DNA from: Lanius collurio | Lineage: Eukaryota; Chordata; Aves; Passeriformes; Laniidae | Direction of reading: 5' to 3' | Assembly: GCA_020086605.1 (NCBI GenBank) | Contig: JACBWW010000038.1 | Location: 5,079,083-5,143,082, forward strand | DNA length: 64,000 nucleotides | Translations under genes and position numbers: made by a program | Part shown: piece after piece, positions 13,501-26,200 of the stretch | How positions within the stretch are numbered: position 1 is the first letter of the stretch | Layout of the letters: the number at the start of each line of letters is the position of its first letter | The notes under the pieces: model-generated | Told to the model about the DNA's origin: nothing | The model's database searches: none | What the model saw: only the letters and a program-made list of their open reading frames with translations

Positions 13501-16500
13501 CAGTCTTCCATGTAATGCATTCAAGTAGCCTTTCCTGTATCAGTGACCTTGCTCAAAAACAGCAGTTTAAGTCAACATTAGGCAAAAGAAGTCCTTATAT
13601 TATAGGAAATAGAATACAAGAAGAAAGGCCATTCCAAGTGCCTCAGTTACCTGCCTTCTATTTAGCAGATACCAATTTTTGCCAAATCACTACTCCTTGT
13701 TGATTTTTAACTTTTCAGTTTGCCAAACTTGTATTATGTTTCCCCCGACAAAACTGAAGAATTTAAACTTGCCAAACTCAGCTTTTGGACTTGTGTTTTG
13801 ATTTCCACAGCTCTGCAGTAACTGGCTGAAAACCACTGAGCTCAGTCAGGTTTCAGACTGAGATGCATTATACCAGTTGCCTTCTATGACAGCAAAAAAT
13901 CATTTGGCAGTACCATATAGGGCCAGGTCAGACATTGAAAGAATTCATTATTTTCAGCATTTGCTGCTGATAAAGTGACATTAGTAGATCAGATGTCTTC
14001 TCTTTGTCATTTCAGTAAACTCTTTCCCCCTGCTAACTAGAACCATTCTGAAAGAATTTTAAAGCCATTTTTCCTTACAGCCTTTAGCATTATTAGTCAT
14101 GCAAGGCAAAAGCTTGGACACCTGCCCCCTGCTCTAAGAATCCAAATAGCTACTGTGTTAACAGCAGGTCACCATCAAACCTTACAGTTTGCTTCTCAAC
14201 CAACACGGGATAGTCAAACATCTGGAGGAGATGCACATGACAGACAAGCTGAACCCACATCAGATGATTCTAGAGGTATTATTTATATATTCTAGAAAGG
14301 CAACAGGCACGACTGCTGTCTGATGCATGCTTAATGGAGGAAAACGTTTTGATTTTAAACAGCATGAGTGCAAAACTCCAACACAATTTTGGTAAATTGC
14401 TACTGGAGCTATTTTCTCCCATAGTACTATTTGTTCAGTTCCACACAGCAAGTTTCTCATCTGATCTATGTTTCTGTTCCCTGCTGAAAATGTTACCTGC
14501 TATGGTTTGCTCTTTCTGCCGGGTCACTAAAAGTGTAAAGGTCTCAAAGGCAAGAATCAACCCCAATGGATTCTGCTGGCAACTCATTCCCTACTCAGGA
14601 AGGAGCAGCTGCTCAGAAACAGCTTCTGAGACTTAATCTTACCAGTGTTTCACGCAGTACAAAGCCCTGCCCTAACTTCGCACCATCCTGGTATCTCCAT
14701 AATCTCACCATAATTTAAGCACACATTTCAAGATTATCATCAAGCAAGTCCTCAGTCAATGCTTGGACAGTTCTTGAAAAACTTTGAGACCCCCGAGCCC
14801 ATCACTTCAGAAGTGTCCACCTCAATGTTGCTGTGCGACAACCTTCACACTGTTGGAATGGAAAGCCAGATCAACATCACATGATGGCCATCTGACCTTT
14901 ACTGCAAGTACAGAACAGAGACTTTACTTGATAAGGTCTGCTTTCTTATCTCCAGTTTTATTCTCTCTCCAGCAACAGACCAATACTATTCCTGAGATAG
15001 CTTTAATTCCTTAATGAAGTTATAAAAAGATGTGTTTACTAACCTCAAGAGTGCCAGCCACATGTTTCTCCTCACACCTTTTTGCTTCCATGCCAAATTT
15101 CCATTATCCTTATCTTCTGATTTCCACTTTCCAGCTTTCCACTTTCTTCCATGTGGTGTCCATGTTTTTTTAACTGCTTTCAAGGTGCTTTTCTAAGCCA
15201 GACTAGTTTCTCAATTAGGACAGTGCTCTTCCTCATGCAAATTTCTGGAGAGAGTTGACTACTCGGTAAAGGACCATTAAGCTGTTTAATAATGTAAGAT
15301 ATTTTCCTCTCATGCCTTCCAAATTTTCCACTTGGCTATGGAGGTTAGACCCAGTGGGTTCAGGTACCCCTGCCATTCCTTTCACACACCAGTCAAGTTT
15401 CATTCTACCCTTAGGTAAGAGCCAAAAGAAGCCAAAAGGAGGAATTTCCTCATTGTCCCAATGGGCAACAGCAAGAAGAAAATGTCTCCTGGTTTCCAGC
15501 TGAAATCAGTTCACAGTTTATATCCATGGCTTTGTGCTGACAGTAGCCTCTCTTGCAGAAATTTACTCTCCTGATAGATTTATAGGAAACAATGATATCA
15601 CCTCTGAATACTGCTAGGCTAAGCAAGCCATGCTCTTTCAGTTCTGGAATGACAGTCAGATCAGTCCTTTAATTATTTCCAGGTACCTCTTTTGCATTTG
15701 AATCATTTCTGCACTATATCTGAACAGATCTGTGTGAAGTCTCCCCAGTGCCTGGCACAATAGCAGCATCTCAGCCTTGCACAGATGGACATCTACCTTG
15801 GCTAGAGCAATATTTATTTTTCCCACAGCCATCTCGCCTTGGTTAGCCCAGAGCCATCCTATCAATAATTCCCCTCCTTATCATTAGCCATCCGCAAATC
15901 ATATTTCCTTACCTTATTATGGGTATATTTGATATACAAGGCACTGGATGCATTTTGCACTGTTGTAAAACCTTCTGTGTTTTTTTATTCCAATCTTCAG
16001 TGCCTTCCTCTTCTGCTTTGTGAAATCCCAGTTCTCCTGTTAAATCCCACATTTTTCTAGCTTTAGCACAAAAAGTGAATGTTCTGAATCAGTATCACTG
16101 ATGAAAATCTGAGCAAGAACCATCAAAGACCAATCCTAGATGGGAAAACTCCTTAGCAACCTTCCTCCGAGATTTGTACCCACACTCCCTTTCATCAATA
16201 GCATACAACTCCTTCTTCGGCCCCTTTGCACTTCTCTCAACTTCTCTTGTTCCGTACCTTCACTAATCATTTCCCACGTGGGAAACCTGTTGGACTTCCT
16301 ATACCTGCTAAATAGTGAGCCTGTCCTGTTAAAACCAGGTCCCACGTTAGTCCATCCCAATTTGTCTTTAATAAATAAATCATCAGCTTTGATCTCATGC
16401 AGCACTTTTGTGCCATCTTCAATTACTTTCTAGATCAACAGCTTAGACTGTTGTAACTGAGAATATCATAATTTAAGCTGCTTCCTACAAAGCCAAAAAT

Positions 16501-16829
16501 ACAGGCATTACATCTACTGCTGAGGAAACAATCAGTACTGGCACAGAAGAATAATCAACTTTACCTAATAAACTATTTTCTATCAGAACAAACCTATCCA
16601 GAACAGCTGTAACAGTGCCAAACATATACCCCGGATCTCTCTAGAGTGCTTTATTTACAAGACCACAGCAGAAGAAAAAACAGGCACAGCCTGATACACG
16701 TACACATGAGAACCTCCTGCTGTATTCTGAAATTGAAACATAGTAAGTTTACCTTGAACAACTTTGCAGTTTACATTCAAATTCTCTTCATGCCACTAAG
16801 GCAATGTGGACTTGGCTGATGTTGTGCCA
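10568..16829. other. Unique noncoding DNA, no gene recognised
   Basis: Long stretch of AT-rich sequence. The longest open frame is 142 codons on the minus strand at 12183-12611; it has no recognisable domain, and its composition looks like translated noncoding DNA. Octamer-like ATGCAAAT motifs occur near 11473 and 15235. I see no dispersed repeat here that I can name, although very old diverged copies could be present and invisible by eye. Confidence 0.55.
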
Positions 16830-17042
16830 CAGGATGTTTAGACTGGGTATTAGAAAAAGGTCCTTCACCCAGAGGGTAGTTGGGCACTGGAATGGGCTCC
16901 CCAGGGAAGTGGTCCAGAAGTGCTTGGACAGTGCTTTCAGGTACAGAGTGTGATTCTTGAGAAGTCCTGTGCACAGTCAGGAATTGGACTCGATGATCCT
17001 TGCGGGACCTTTCCAACCCAGCATATCCCACGTGATGCTATG
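16830..17042 (+). mobile_element. CR1 LINE 3' end (5' truncated)
   Basis: A clear match to the 3' untranslated end of avian CR1 elements: GGATGTTTAGACTGGGTATT, then AGAAAAAGGTCCTTCACCCAGAGGGTAG, the GGAATGGGCTCCCCAGGGAAGTGG block, GGAATTGGACTCGATGATCC, then CTTTCCAACCCAGCA and a decayed terminal repeat GATGCTATGA. Severe 5' truncation is normal for CR1, and there is no poly(A), also typical of the family. The copy is in the plus orientation and carries no coding sequence. It is diverged from consensus, for example in the region between the CCCAGG block and the GACTCGATGAT block. Confidence 0.93.
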
Positions 17043-18060
17043 ACATGAGCTCTCATATTCACTGTCTTCATCTTGACTTTTTCAGCAGCAGAAAAGGTCA
17101 ACTGTATCACCTAAGGGTTTATTCAGTTTTGTACCGTTCCACATTTGCCAAGTAGGTATGATCTCAATATATTTTATTTTTCTACATTTTATTGTTTTAT
17201 TGCTAGGCAATTGCATAAGTAAAGATTGTCTCATATCTAAAAATGCCTAAGCAGTCAAGATCAAAATTAGGTATACCACAGCATCCTCTGCCTTAGGAGA
17301 CAAATCTTTCAAGAACCTGTCTCTCATGCAGGTTTAAGACAAATTCTTAAATTTCCATTACCAGCGTTTTCTCCCTCACCACTCCCCATATTCCAAGAAT
17401 TCACCGCATTTACACAGGTCAGAAACACATTAGAGCTCATTATATGAATATTGATTTCAATAAGCGGATCAATAGGCATGAGGTAGCAGCATTTTCCAAA
17501 AGTTTTCAAAAGGACAGTAATGGAAACTTGATCTTCACTCTAGTGCAGGGATTGTGGATATCTAAATTGCTGCTCATGAATACCATGCCTCCTTTGGGCA
17601 CCTGTGCAGCTTTTTAGGGTCCGTGCTTGCTTCCCTTAAAAGTCTACCCCAATTCATTTCTCTTTTTGTCTCCTGCATGCTGTGAGAAATGCCTATGTAA
17701 GTCCCACTAACCCTAATTATTCGTAGAGGAAGAGTATTAATACTTGAAACAGTCACATTAGTTTTAACCAGGATGGTGTGTGTGTCACTGACACATAATT
17801 AAATTACATAATTTCCACATTTTAAAAAGACAAGACTATCAGAGCTTCCAACATATTCTGAGATAGAAGGCATCCAGTACAGAACAGCCACATTTTCTTT
17901 AGAAGTATTAGGAAGTGACGTACTAGGAAACTCTTTTTATACCTTGATTGCAATATAGAAAGAGGTACTTCACCCTCATTTTGTGACCACGCACATGTCA
18001 TTTAGCCTGGAGTGGAGCAGAAAGAGGCAGTTAATCTCCGTGCTTCCAAGGTTGTAAAAA
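17043..18060. other. Unique noncoding DNA
   Basis: No gene or nameable repeat. A short GTGTGTGT run near 17775 and AT-rich patches near 17170-17210 are the only low-complexity sequence. Confidence 0.5.
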
Positions 18061-18152
18061 ATGCACATAGTTTGAACTTTGAAACACTACAATTCCTTAA
18101 TAAATAAAGGATCACTGAGCAAAAAAAAAAAAAGCAAGAAAACTATGTGCAT
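18061..18152. repeat. 13-bp perfect inverted repeat around AATAAA and A13
   Basis: The left arm ATGCACATAGTTT (18061-18073) is the exact reverse complement of AAACTATGTGCAT (18140-18152). The 66-nt interior holds overlapping AATAAATAAA at about 18100-18108 and an A13 tract at 18121-18133. The poly(A) signal followed about 12-15 nt later by poly(A) resembles the end of a retroposed transcript, while the inverted arms resemble a hairpin or a minimal TIR element. I cannot decide between these and chance. Confidence 0.5.
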
Positions 18153-20121
18153 GGTCATTAAAGCTTCCATTCCTCACAGCCCTTCATATGCAATACAATC
18201 CAAGAGTTATGTGTAAGATTTTAACAAAGACAGTGACACTGGAAATACAAACTTTTTGCAACCCATGCTCTCTCCTCTGAGGAAAAGGTATGGAAGCTGA
18301 GGGCACGAAGCATTTTCCTGGATCAAGGCCGCAGTATATACCACAATACTAAGCTTCTGTGATACTTGAATACCCTGAACATGTTCCTCTGAGCATTAAC
18401 AGATGGTGGCAGAGCAGTTAATACCAATTTTTTGAGGGACAACTCAGTAATTTTTTATTAATTTTCTGTCCCTGTAGAGCAGAATGCAGGACATTTCCCA
18501 AAGTCTTTTTCAAGATAACAAGAATATGCTATTTGAGAACCAAATCATGATGGGGCAGCATTGCTTCTGTGAAGGTACAAGGGGAAGGCATAGGTTAAAG
18601 AAAAACTGCTCCACATGTTATTTATATTTACCATCTGCTCTGATGACTACTGACAAGATGAGTCCTTGAAAGATGTTTTACACATTTTCTTATTCAAACC
18701 TATCCAGCATGGTGAATTCCCCCTAGGAACATCCAGTGTGTTAAGAGGAAAGGCTCAACATGCACACTGCCTTCAGGATGACAAACTAAATCACCACCTG
18801 GTTTCACATCTGCGAGAGGATGGGTTAGGCAAACTCTGCCTGAATCCTATTTAGTTCAACTTTTTGTAGGAGCTGAGTAAGGAAGTGATATGCCTCAAAA
18901 TGCAGTGCTTTTCAGGTCCTAATATTTTTGAACACAAGCAACATTTTTCAAAGTGTACAAGTCACTCCTGGTTTGGGAGAACTTGGCAGGAGAAAAGTTT
19001 TGTGCCCAAATCTTGAGACTGAATGACATGAAAAATTCATTAATCCCAATGGCAGCCCTGTCACTCACCAGGCTGCATTTTTCCAGATCCAAGCTGTTTC
19101 ATCTATATTGTGGACATGCCTTCACTGACTAAAGCATACTTATAAATGAGACTATCACTTTTCCTAACCTCAAATCATCCGAAGCCTCATGTCCCACACT
19201 GATTTCTGCACAGAGGCTGAGTTTCCTCACTAATGTAAAATTGCTGGAAATTAAGGTGCCGTATGCAAAGGGTTTGAACCTTGTCCAGTAATGGGATACA
19301 ATGCAATATTAGCACTCTCACTGGTCCTTTCTGCTGTAAATATACTGGAACGTTGCTGTAAAACCAGCAATTTTTTCTACTGAACTCTTACCCTTGAATC
19401 AAATCATAATGAACACAGGCAGTATGCCCACAGACCCAGCCTACAAACAATAGGAGCATTAAGCTAACTCTTTGAGATTTATGACAGACCTATCTGCCTT
19501 CTACATGCATTTTATAGGCATTTGCACTAAATTAGCTAGGGGAGGCCAGCTCAGTGGCACAGACACAGTATCATGCATAGCCAAGTAGAAGTGGGTGTAT
19601 CACAGGACTGGTCATGGCTCACTTAAATGATAAAGGCTGGAGCTTCAACCAGCCAGGAGAGGGGTAACCCCATTTCACAGGGTAGCAACATCTCCTGTGT
19701 GCTCACAAACTACATTGATAATGCCATGAGAGAGGTTTCCTTCCTTCACAGCCTCTGGAAACAAGGATGAGGAGCTGCACTAAAATCCTTCATCAAGTAC
19801 AGTGACATTATTCCTCCAAAGAATACTTTGTTAAATCATTCAATTTAGGATTTGAAGTTTTTGTTCTTCCAGTTTTGGTCATTCCAAGGTTGGGACACAA
19901 AGCAGTAACAGCTCAACAGAAGGGAGAATAAATAGTTGGTTTGCAGGAAGGAGAGACTATTGATCTAGGTCATGCTATAGCCTAAACTTTTCTCCTTTCG
20001 AGCCCAGCCCAAAAAATAGAGCTCCTAGGACAAATCTTGAATTGTTCAGACATGAAAGTCCTGCAAACAAAAATTTTGCCCAATTATCTAAAGCTACAGC
20101 AACTAATCCACTTAAGTTTTG
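18153..20121. other. Unique noncoding DNA
   Basis: No gene recognised; all open frames are at most about 62 codons. No repeat family recognised. Confidence 0.5.
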
Positions 20122-20300
20122 TTGTTGCAGTGGCCCAGCCCCCTTCTGGGCTGTGGCAAACAAATGCCACTCAGATTAAGGCCATCCCCTGGGACAGACC
20201 CATGGGCAACAATGAGGTTTGAGTTGCCACCTCCTGGCCGGTACCCTGACCTAAGCCACTTCCCCCTTTTTTGGAAAGTTCTGCAACATTTCAGTTACTT

Positions 20301-20425
20301 ATTGGATCCCAGTTGTAACTCCTTCCTCCCCTGTTTCCCCATTGGTTGAAGTTAAATTGGATCCTCCCCCTTTATTGTATCCTATTGGTTGCCTTCCTTT
20401 TCCCTGCCTTGTTCCACCCATAAAA
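20301..20425 (+). promoter_or_regulatory. CCAAT-box cluster and TATA-like box of the LTR
   Basis: ATTGG at 20301-20305, 20341-20345, 20356-20360 and 20384-20388, then CATAAAA at 20419-20425. ATTGG is the reverse complement of the NF-Y core CCAAT. Four sites within 90 bp, the nearest about 30 bp upstream of the TATA-like box, is a normal promoter geometry. Activity is inferred only. Confidence 0.5.
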
Positions 20426-20474
20426 CTGAGTGCTCAGCCCTTTTCAGGGCTCTTCTGGTCCGTGGTATTCTGCT

Positions 20475-20480
20475 AATAAA
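20475..20480 (+). terminator. LTR polyadenylation signal AATAAA
   Basis: AATAAA about 50 nt downstream of the TATA-like box, placed as expected for the R region of an LTR. Confidence 0.5.
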
Positions 20481-20700
20481 CCGTGCTGGAACCCATACCA
20501 GGACCAGGGGCCCCTTTCTCTTCCTTTACCTCTGGGCTGACAGGAGCCCAATCCATCGGCTCCCTGACGTGCCCCCTCTGAGGAGGAGCCAGCACACATG
20601 TCTACTTGTGCACCATCCCACTGAAGACGTTCCCAAAGGACATCGTGGAAGGGATGCTGCGTCCCCTCCAACTGAGGGCATGCTGGAGCTTGTGCTAACG

Positions 20701-22299
20701 AGCCAGAAAAGTGTCATTTTGGGTATATTTTCTCTGTAATCTTGACAATTTGAATGCAGTGTGTGTCACATCTGTTTTACAGCCATAGCTAAAGATGTCT
20801 CCTCCTTCAGGAAAAACACGTAGCTTTATCATGATCTCCAAGGCCAACAGGACAGCAAACTCGTGGGGAGAAAGGATGACCAGGATGAGGTTCAATATTG
20901 AAGTAATTTAATGAAGTAACATAGTTTTCTTCTCTGTCTTTACAATGGTTGGCTACACATTACACAAACCTTCTATTTTTAGCCTTTCCTCTTTCCCTTA
21001 TTCCTCCAGATTATTTTCTTAATCCCCTTGCATTGGCCTCCAGAGCCTTTTTGGAGCAATATTGTGAAGCAAATGACCAGACATAATGACTTTCCAAGGT
21101 CCTTGTGATTCCTTATTAACATTCGGTTAGCATAAGTCCTGACTTTATTATTGACTACATTGAATACACAATACACTGACCTCTGCCATCTGCAACTAAA
21201 TCTCTTCCTGCAGATCTATCAAAGTGATTTCATACACAGAGGAAGTAGAAGAAAACAAAGCAGTAGCTACTTATAATTTTTTGTGCTGAGAAACTTAACA
21301 CTGTGAGAAAGACTGCTTCCCCTCATGGTGTTTTCAACCATTTGTATTCCATGCTTTTATTGCATGGCTAAACATTGAAGCATTATCTCAAAAAATTCAG
21401 GGAAGAGGGGAAGTACTAAACAAAATCCCCCATTTTTAGTTTAATCTTGGTAGAAGTAAAGTGGTGACAGGAAACCTCAGCAAAACTTTGTTTTAAATAC
21501 ATGCCTTTAGGTTGTTTGCAGAAAAAAAAGGTGTAAATTACTAAAATATTGTAGCATCTTCAGGTACCAAGCAAGGCAGTACATGGGCCACAAGAAAGTG
21601 CATGAAAACAAATAATACCTATACCACAAAATATCCAGGGAATTTTTCTTTCCTCTTCCTAATGTTCATAAAAGTATTTTTTTTTTAATTCCTAAAGGAA
21701 GGCTGGTGCGCACAGACTTGCACTTCAAGGAGTAAGCAAGGTCATTCCTGTGGTAAATTCAGGAGCAAACCATGCTAAAGTTGCATTAAAGAACTTATGA
21801 GCCACGGGTAATATCTTCAGTTTAAGCAACTGAGAACTAGGAAAAGATAACAGAGGCAGAAGTACACACTCCCAAGAGCTTTCCAGTGCAGAGCTATCAA
21901 GGGTACTTTGTTGAAAGGTTTCATTTTATGAAGACACAGAATTTGGCAACATTTTTGCCAGAAATTCTGGGAAATGTTTCACAGTGCACTAACCTGAGGG
22001 GTTAATCCTCTATTGAGCACAGGAGGCCAGAAATCAACCCCACAAGAAATCCCTTCTGAGACCTACAAAATCAGGTACAATGGATGCCCAGTCTTCATCT
22101 CTACTATCACCTACCTGGTTGCTAAACCTACACCTCGAAGAGCTCAGGTTCAAGTAAAGCCACATCTTTGCTTCTAGGTGACACATGGAGCTCAGGAATA
22201 AGGTCCCATTCTCCCCAGCCTTCTTAGAAACTCAGAAGAAGGAAAATAATAAAATCCTTTACAAATCTCCATTAACTATCCTAGAGGGAAAACTTGTAT
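20701..22299. other. Unique noncoding DNA
   Basis: No gene or nameable repeat. T9 lies near 21678-21686. Confidence 0.5.
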
Positions 22300-22545
22300 T
22301 TCATTGACTGTAGTTTATGCAAATAGGATCAGAGGAATTAACATATTGGAGAGAGCTGACATTTGTCCTGATATATTGAATCGTTAGCATGACAGAATCA
22401 TTTAAGCTGGATCCACTAACATCAGGTTTCCTCTCATTATTGACCCCTGTAGAGTAGGCCTGACAAGTGGAACTGCTGCAAAGTTCATTAATAATGTGAA
22501 ATAAATCAATTGTTCGGGAAATACTGAAAACAGATGACACTGAAC
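22300..22545. promoter_or_regulatory. Candidate conserved noncoding element with octamer site
   Basis: Motif-dense AT-rich island. It holds a perfect POU octamer ATGCAAAT at 22317-22324 preceded by TTT, a GAATTAACATATTGG segment, ATTGAATCGTTAGCATGACAG, and TTCATTAATAATGTGAAATAAATCAATTG near 22487-22513 with several homeodomain-type ATTA cores. The texture resembles deeply conserved vertebrate enhancers. This is pattern recognition only; conservation is not visible from one sequence. Confidence 0.3.
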
Positions 22546-23084
22546 TCAGACTTTTTGCAAATTCAGCAGATACCAGTTTCCATCAAGGACACAAGTTATA
22601 ACAATGTCCTTTTCTGACCTATATTCAGGAGCTATGCTTTATTCCTAGGCAAGCTCACAGAGACATTGGGAATGGTGCCATTACTGGAATAATACCCTTC
22701 ACTAGAAAATGAAAAGCACAATCACCCTGTGGACACTGACACAGACACCTGTAGACATTTTAGCTTACTGATTGACACCTCCAGCATGAATTACGGGCAG
22801 GACACACACTCCAAGTGCCAGGCTTTGTTTTCATCTGAAGGTACAGGGAAATACATCTTCTAACAGACTGGCCAGGCTGCTTGCTTCAACATGGACCCTG
22901 CCCGAGCTAGTAAACACACTATTTTCTGCCTTATAGCCCTCAGAAGGAGAAAATCTTATTCTCAAACAAAAGTTATAAAGAATAGACACATTGAAGAGAA
23001 AGTAGAATATCAAGTTCCCTTGCCTGTGTTACTACCAGAATTTAGAGGGCCAAGTGCTGTGACATTTCCTACCATCAAGTGAAA

Positions 23085-23215
23085 AATGCAAATCGAGTAA
23101 TAGACTTGATTAATGCTGCTTTTTGTGGCTCACAAAATGCCCATGAACAGATTGAGATTTTCATTAATATATTCATGGTTCAAGTTCAGCCTAGTTTTGG
23201 ATATTTTTTTTAACT
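23085..23215. promoter_or_regulatory. Candidate conserved noncoding element
   Basis: A short island with GAGTAATAGACTTGATTAATGC followed by TTTTCATTAATATATTCATGG: repeated ATTA/TAAT homeodomain cores plus a TTAATGC POU-like half-site. It lies about 600 bp from the previous candidate. Function is inferred from motif density only. Confidence 0.25.
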
Positions 23216-26200
23216 GCTTTGTGGAGATGTTTAAATTTTTTCTGCTAGAGCACAAGCTGGTTGGAAATATTTGACACATGGTAATTAAAACAGAATGCAT
23301 CTGAAAAAAAAGCTATTGGTGCACACCACATGGTGTTTGTCAGCCTTGAGTAAGGTGAGTGCAACTCAGGCAAAATAGAAGAGTTCAGAAAAGAGTTCAG
23401 AAGTTATGATATCCTGATAGGGTGCAGTTGCAGTATAGAGTCAGTAAACAGTAAGAATTAAGAGCTCAGGCTTGATTGTTTCATGGAAAATGCAGACTTA
23501 CTCACAAACCCCTAGTTCCTCAGAACAAGGTAAGGTATTTTTTGGTAATTACAGTGAATTTTCCAACTTTAAAATTTACCTTTCCTTATTATGCATGGTA
23601 AAAAATGAGGGCTACAGCCAAAACCTGCCCACCAACTGAGATTTCAGGTTTAGGATTAAATAACATTTCTTTCCACCTTCATAGCACTACAGACTTGCAT
23701 GCACTAAAGAACCACATACCAGTCATCACAATTTCAAAATTACACAGGGCTCTTGAGAGTCTCTGTTAGCTCATAATTTTTTCTAAGAGCTGATCTTCTG
23801 CAAAGATTAGTCCCTGAAAACTGCTGAATCAGGAAGGGAGTTGCCAGCAGGTCAAGAGAGAGAGGTAACTCCTCTTGACTCAGCCCCTATGAGAGGCATC
23901 TCTTTTCTAGAGGCCTGCTGGCCTCAGGTGTGATTTTACCTTAATAAATACGTCTCCTCAAGGCATCTAGCAAAGTTTTTACATATCCTTTCCCACTTTT
24001 ACTTTACATTTTTTTGTCATCTCCAGTTTTTAACTTCCTTTCCTCCTGTCAAGTTTGGGTCTTTTTTTCCCATTGTTCTCTTTTCAGTCTGAGTTTCTTA
24101 CAAATGGAAAAAGGTCTTTCAACTCATGAAATTACAACTCAGCTTCTGTGCATGAGAGTTGTGACAGATTTAAAAAAAAAAATATTTTCTTATCCCTCAT
24201 GACACTGTCCTGCATGGTTCCATAATTCTTGTAAACCTTCAGTAATATTCTTGCTCTAAACTTCAAGTATGGCAAATATTAACAGAAGGAGGATTTGTGA
24301 ATAAACATCTGAAGCCACAGCTTTACTATAGCTGACACCAATCCACATAATTCCAATGCAAAGCTGAAAGTTGCATATGGACTTTTACAGTTGCCACTCA
24401 TGCAAGTATAGAAAAGAACCCTCAAAACACAAATTTAAAAGGCAATTTTTTAGCTGAAAAAATGGAGTTATCAGGAAGTCATCTGTTTTGTGCTCAGCAA
24501 TATAATCCAGGAGAAACCTGACATCTGTTAATCACATATAAAAACACCCTTTCCCCTGCACCCTCCAGTTCCTTGACATAGTATTGCTGTTGGAAGGAGT
24601 CTGCAAACAGGCCTGGAATCCCACTATGACTGATGATTGTGCTGGTAAAGAGTAGGGAAAGTGTTCTTCTGTGTACAGCAGTTTCTGCTCTTGGCCTTTT
24701 CTTCTAAAACCTTACACTTGCCAAGGTTTAAATTGTCGATTCCGTTATTTCTGTGCTAGCACTTTAATTTAGCACCCTCCAAAAATGACAATTATGATAC
24801 TGTCATGTCTGTTGCAGTCTCTACTGTGGCCTTTCAGTCAGATTCTTTTCATTGGTTCATCATTCTTTACTTTATTGATTACTTCCGTCAACATCTTTCC
24901 TCCAGCTTGTGCAGACCTGGTGAGGACAGGTAGAACAAACACTGCAATGCAGAGTCAGCTATTTGCTCACAGATTTGAAAGGCAAAGCATTCCAGGAAGG
25001 TACATTGAGTGTTCAGCCAAGTGCATGAGCTTTGTCACTGCATGATACAGAGAACACTCAAGTGTCTCACACCCTTTGTGATGAACAGCTAACTGTAGCT
25101 AAACCTCATCTCTAATTTTCCTCTTGGTATTTTGATGTTTACATGCTGTGCCTCAGGCATTTAAGATTTGCATGCTTCCGCCACACACTGCTTCCTGAAA
25201 ATTATTTATTTTAAAACATAAAGACTTAAAACTCCATGTTCCTGATGCATGAATATTTCACTGACATGAGAAGGTAAGGCACATATGGAGGCTGAATTGG
25301 GCCCTCTGCACTTCTCTCTTTTGACACATTACCCCATGTAACAAAGACCCAAATCTGCTCCACTTCTGTTTCTTCTCCATTTGGCCAGTATTGAGATGTA
25401 CATCCATAAACTGTATTACTTTTCCTAGGTACCTGCTCTTACATCAATTCCCAAGTCAAACTCAGCTATCACCAGTGTTCATACCATTCACTTATTACTA
25501 AATTACACCCTCTGTTCCAACTAGGCTGCCTTCTTGCCATCCCAAAGCCTGGACTAACTACCTGAAGTGTTCTTTATCTAAAACTCAAAAGTACTGCAAA
25601 AGCCATCTGCATACCCTGCCTTCAGTCTCTTACTTTCATTTATTTATTTTGAAAGCATCACTGCAATTTATTCCCTTAGCAAGCAATTTTGGAGACAGAC
25701 TTTTCCTTTCCCCTGGAATTCAACAAGTGCAGCTGAAGCTCTCTCTTGAGTGATGCACCATCTTTTACCTCAGGAACACCAACTGACTGTGCCAGCAAGT
25801 TGCCCTTTCAGAAGCAAAGGTATTTGCTCCTGCTTTTTTTGTTTCACTCATTTTGAACCACTGTAATGGCCTTTTTGCCAGCCTCCCTGAACACACAATT
25901 AACAGCTGCAGCTGGTACCAAATGTTGCTGCTGGGGTTCTGACTGGCACCAGATGGAGAAAGTGTGTACTTCCACCTCCGTCTCTGTTATGCCAGTCAGA
26001 TTTCACATGAGCTTCAAGGTGCTCTCCCTGACCTGTTCAGCCCTTTAAAACCTTTCATCGTGTTTTCTCGCTGATGGGGTAGTGTTTTGTACTATTTCAT
26101 ACTGGCCTGCTGTAGTGCACTGGTAGGTAAGTGTTCATGCACCACATAAGTGGGCATGATAGAAGAGTCTGAATATAAGGGGACAACAGAAGAAGAAAAT

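Larger units (their letters stand above)
20122..20700 (+). mobile_element. LTR-like block (endogenous retrovirus solo LTR), family uncertain
   Basis: A locally GC-richer block with the complete order of parts expected of a retroviral LTR on the plus strand. Four ATTGG motifs (inverted CCAAT boxes at 20301, 20341, 20356 and 20384) precede a TATA-like CATAAAA at 20419-20425. A TCAGGGCTCTTCTGG segment follows where transcription would start, then AATAAA at 20475-20480, then a C/G-rich U5-like tail. A possible 5' end is TGTTGCAG at 20122 or TGTGGCA near 20151. I could not find a matching terminal CA with target-site duplication, so both edges are estimates. No gag, pol or env sequence adjoins it, so it is a solo LTR or fragment. 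Family not named with confidence; the R region between TATA and AATAAA is short, as in ERV1- or ERVK-like LTRs. Confidence 0.65.

Noticed and set aside
23354..23362. Strong donor-like AAG/GTGAGT
   Set aside because: No matching acceptor with an open frame upstream; isolated donor consensus is common.
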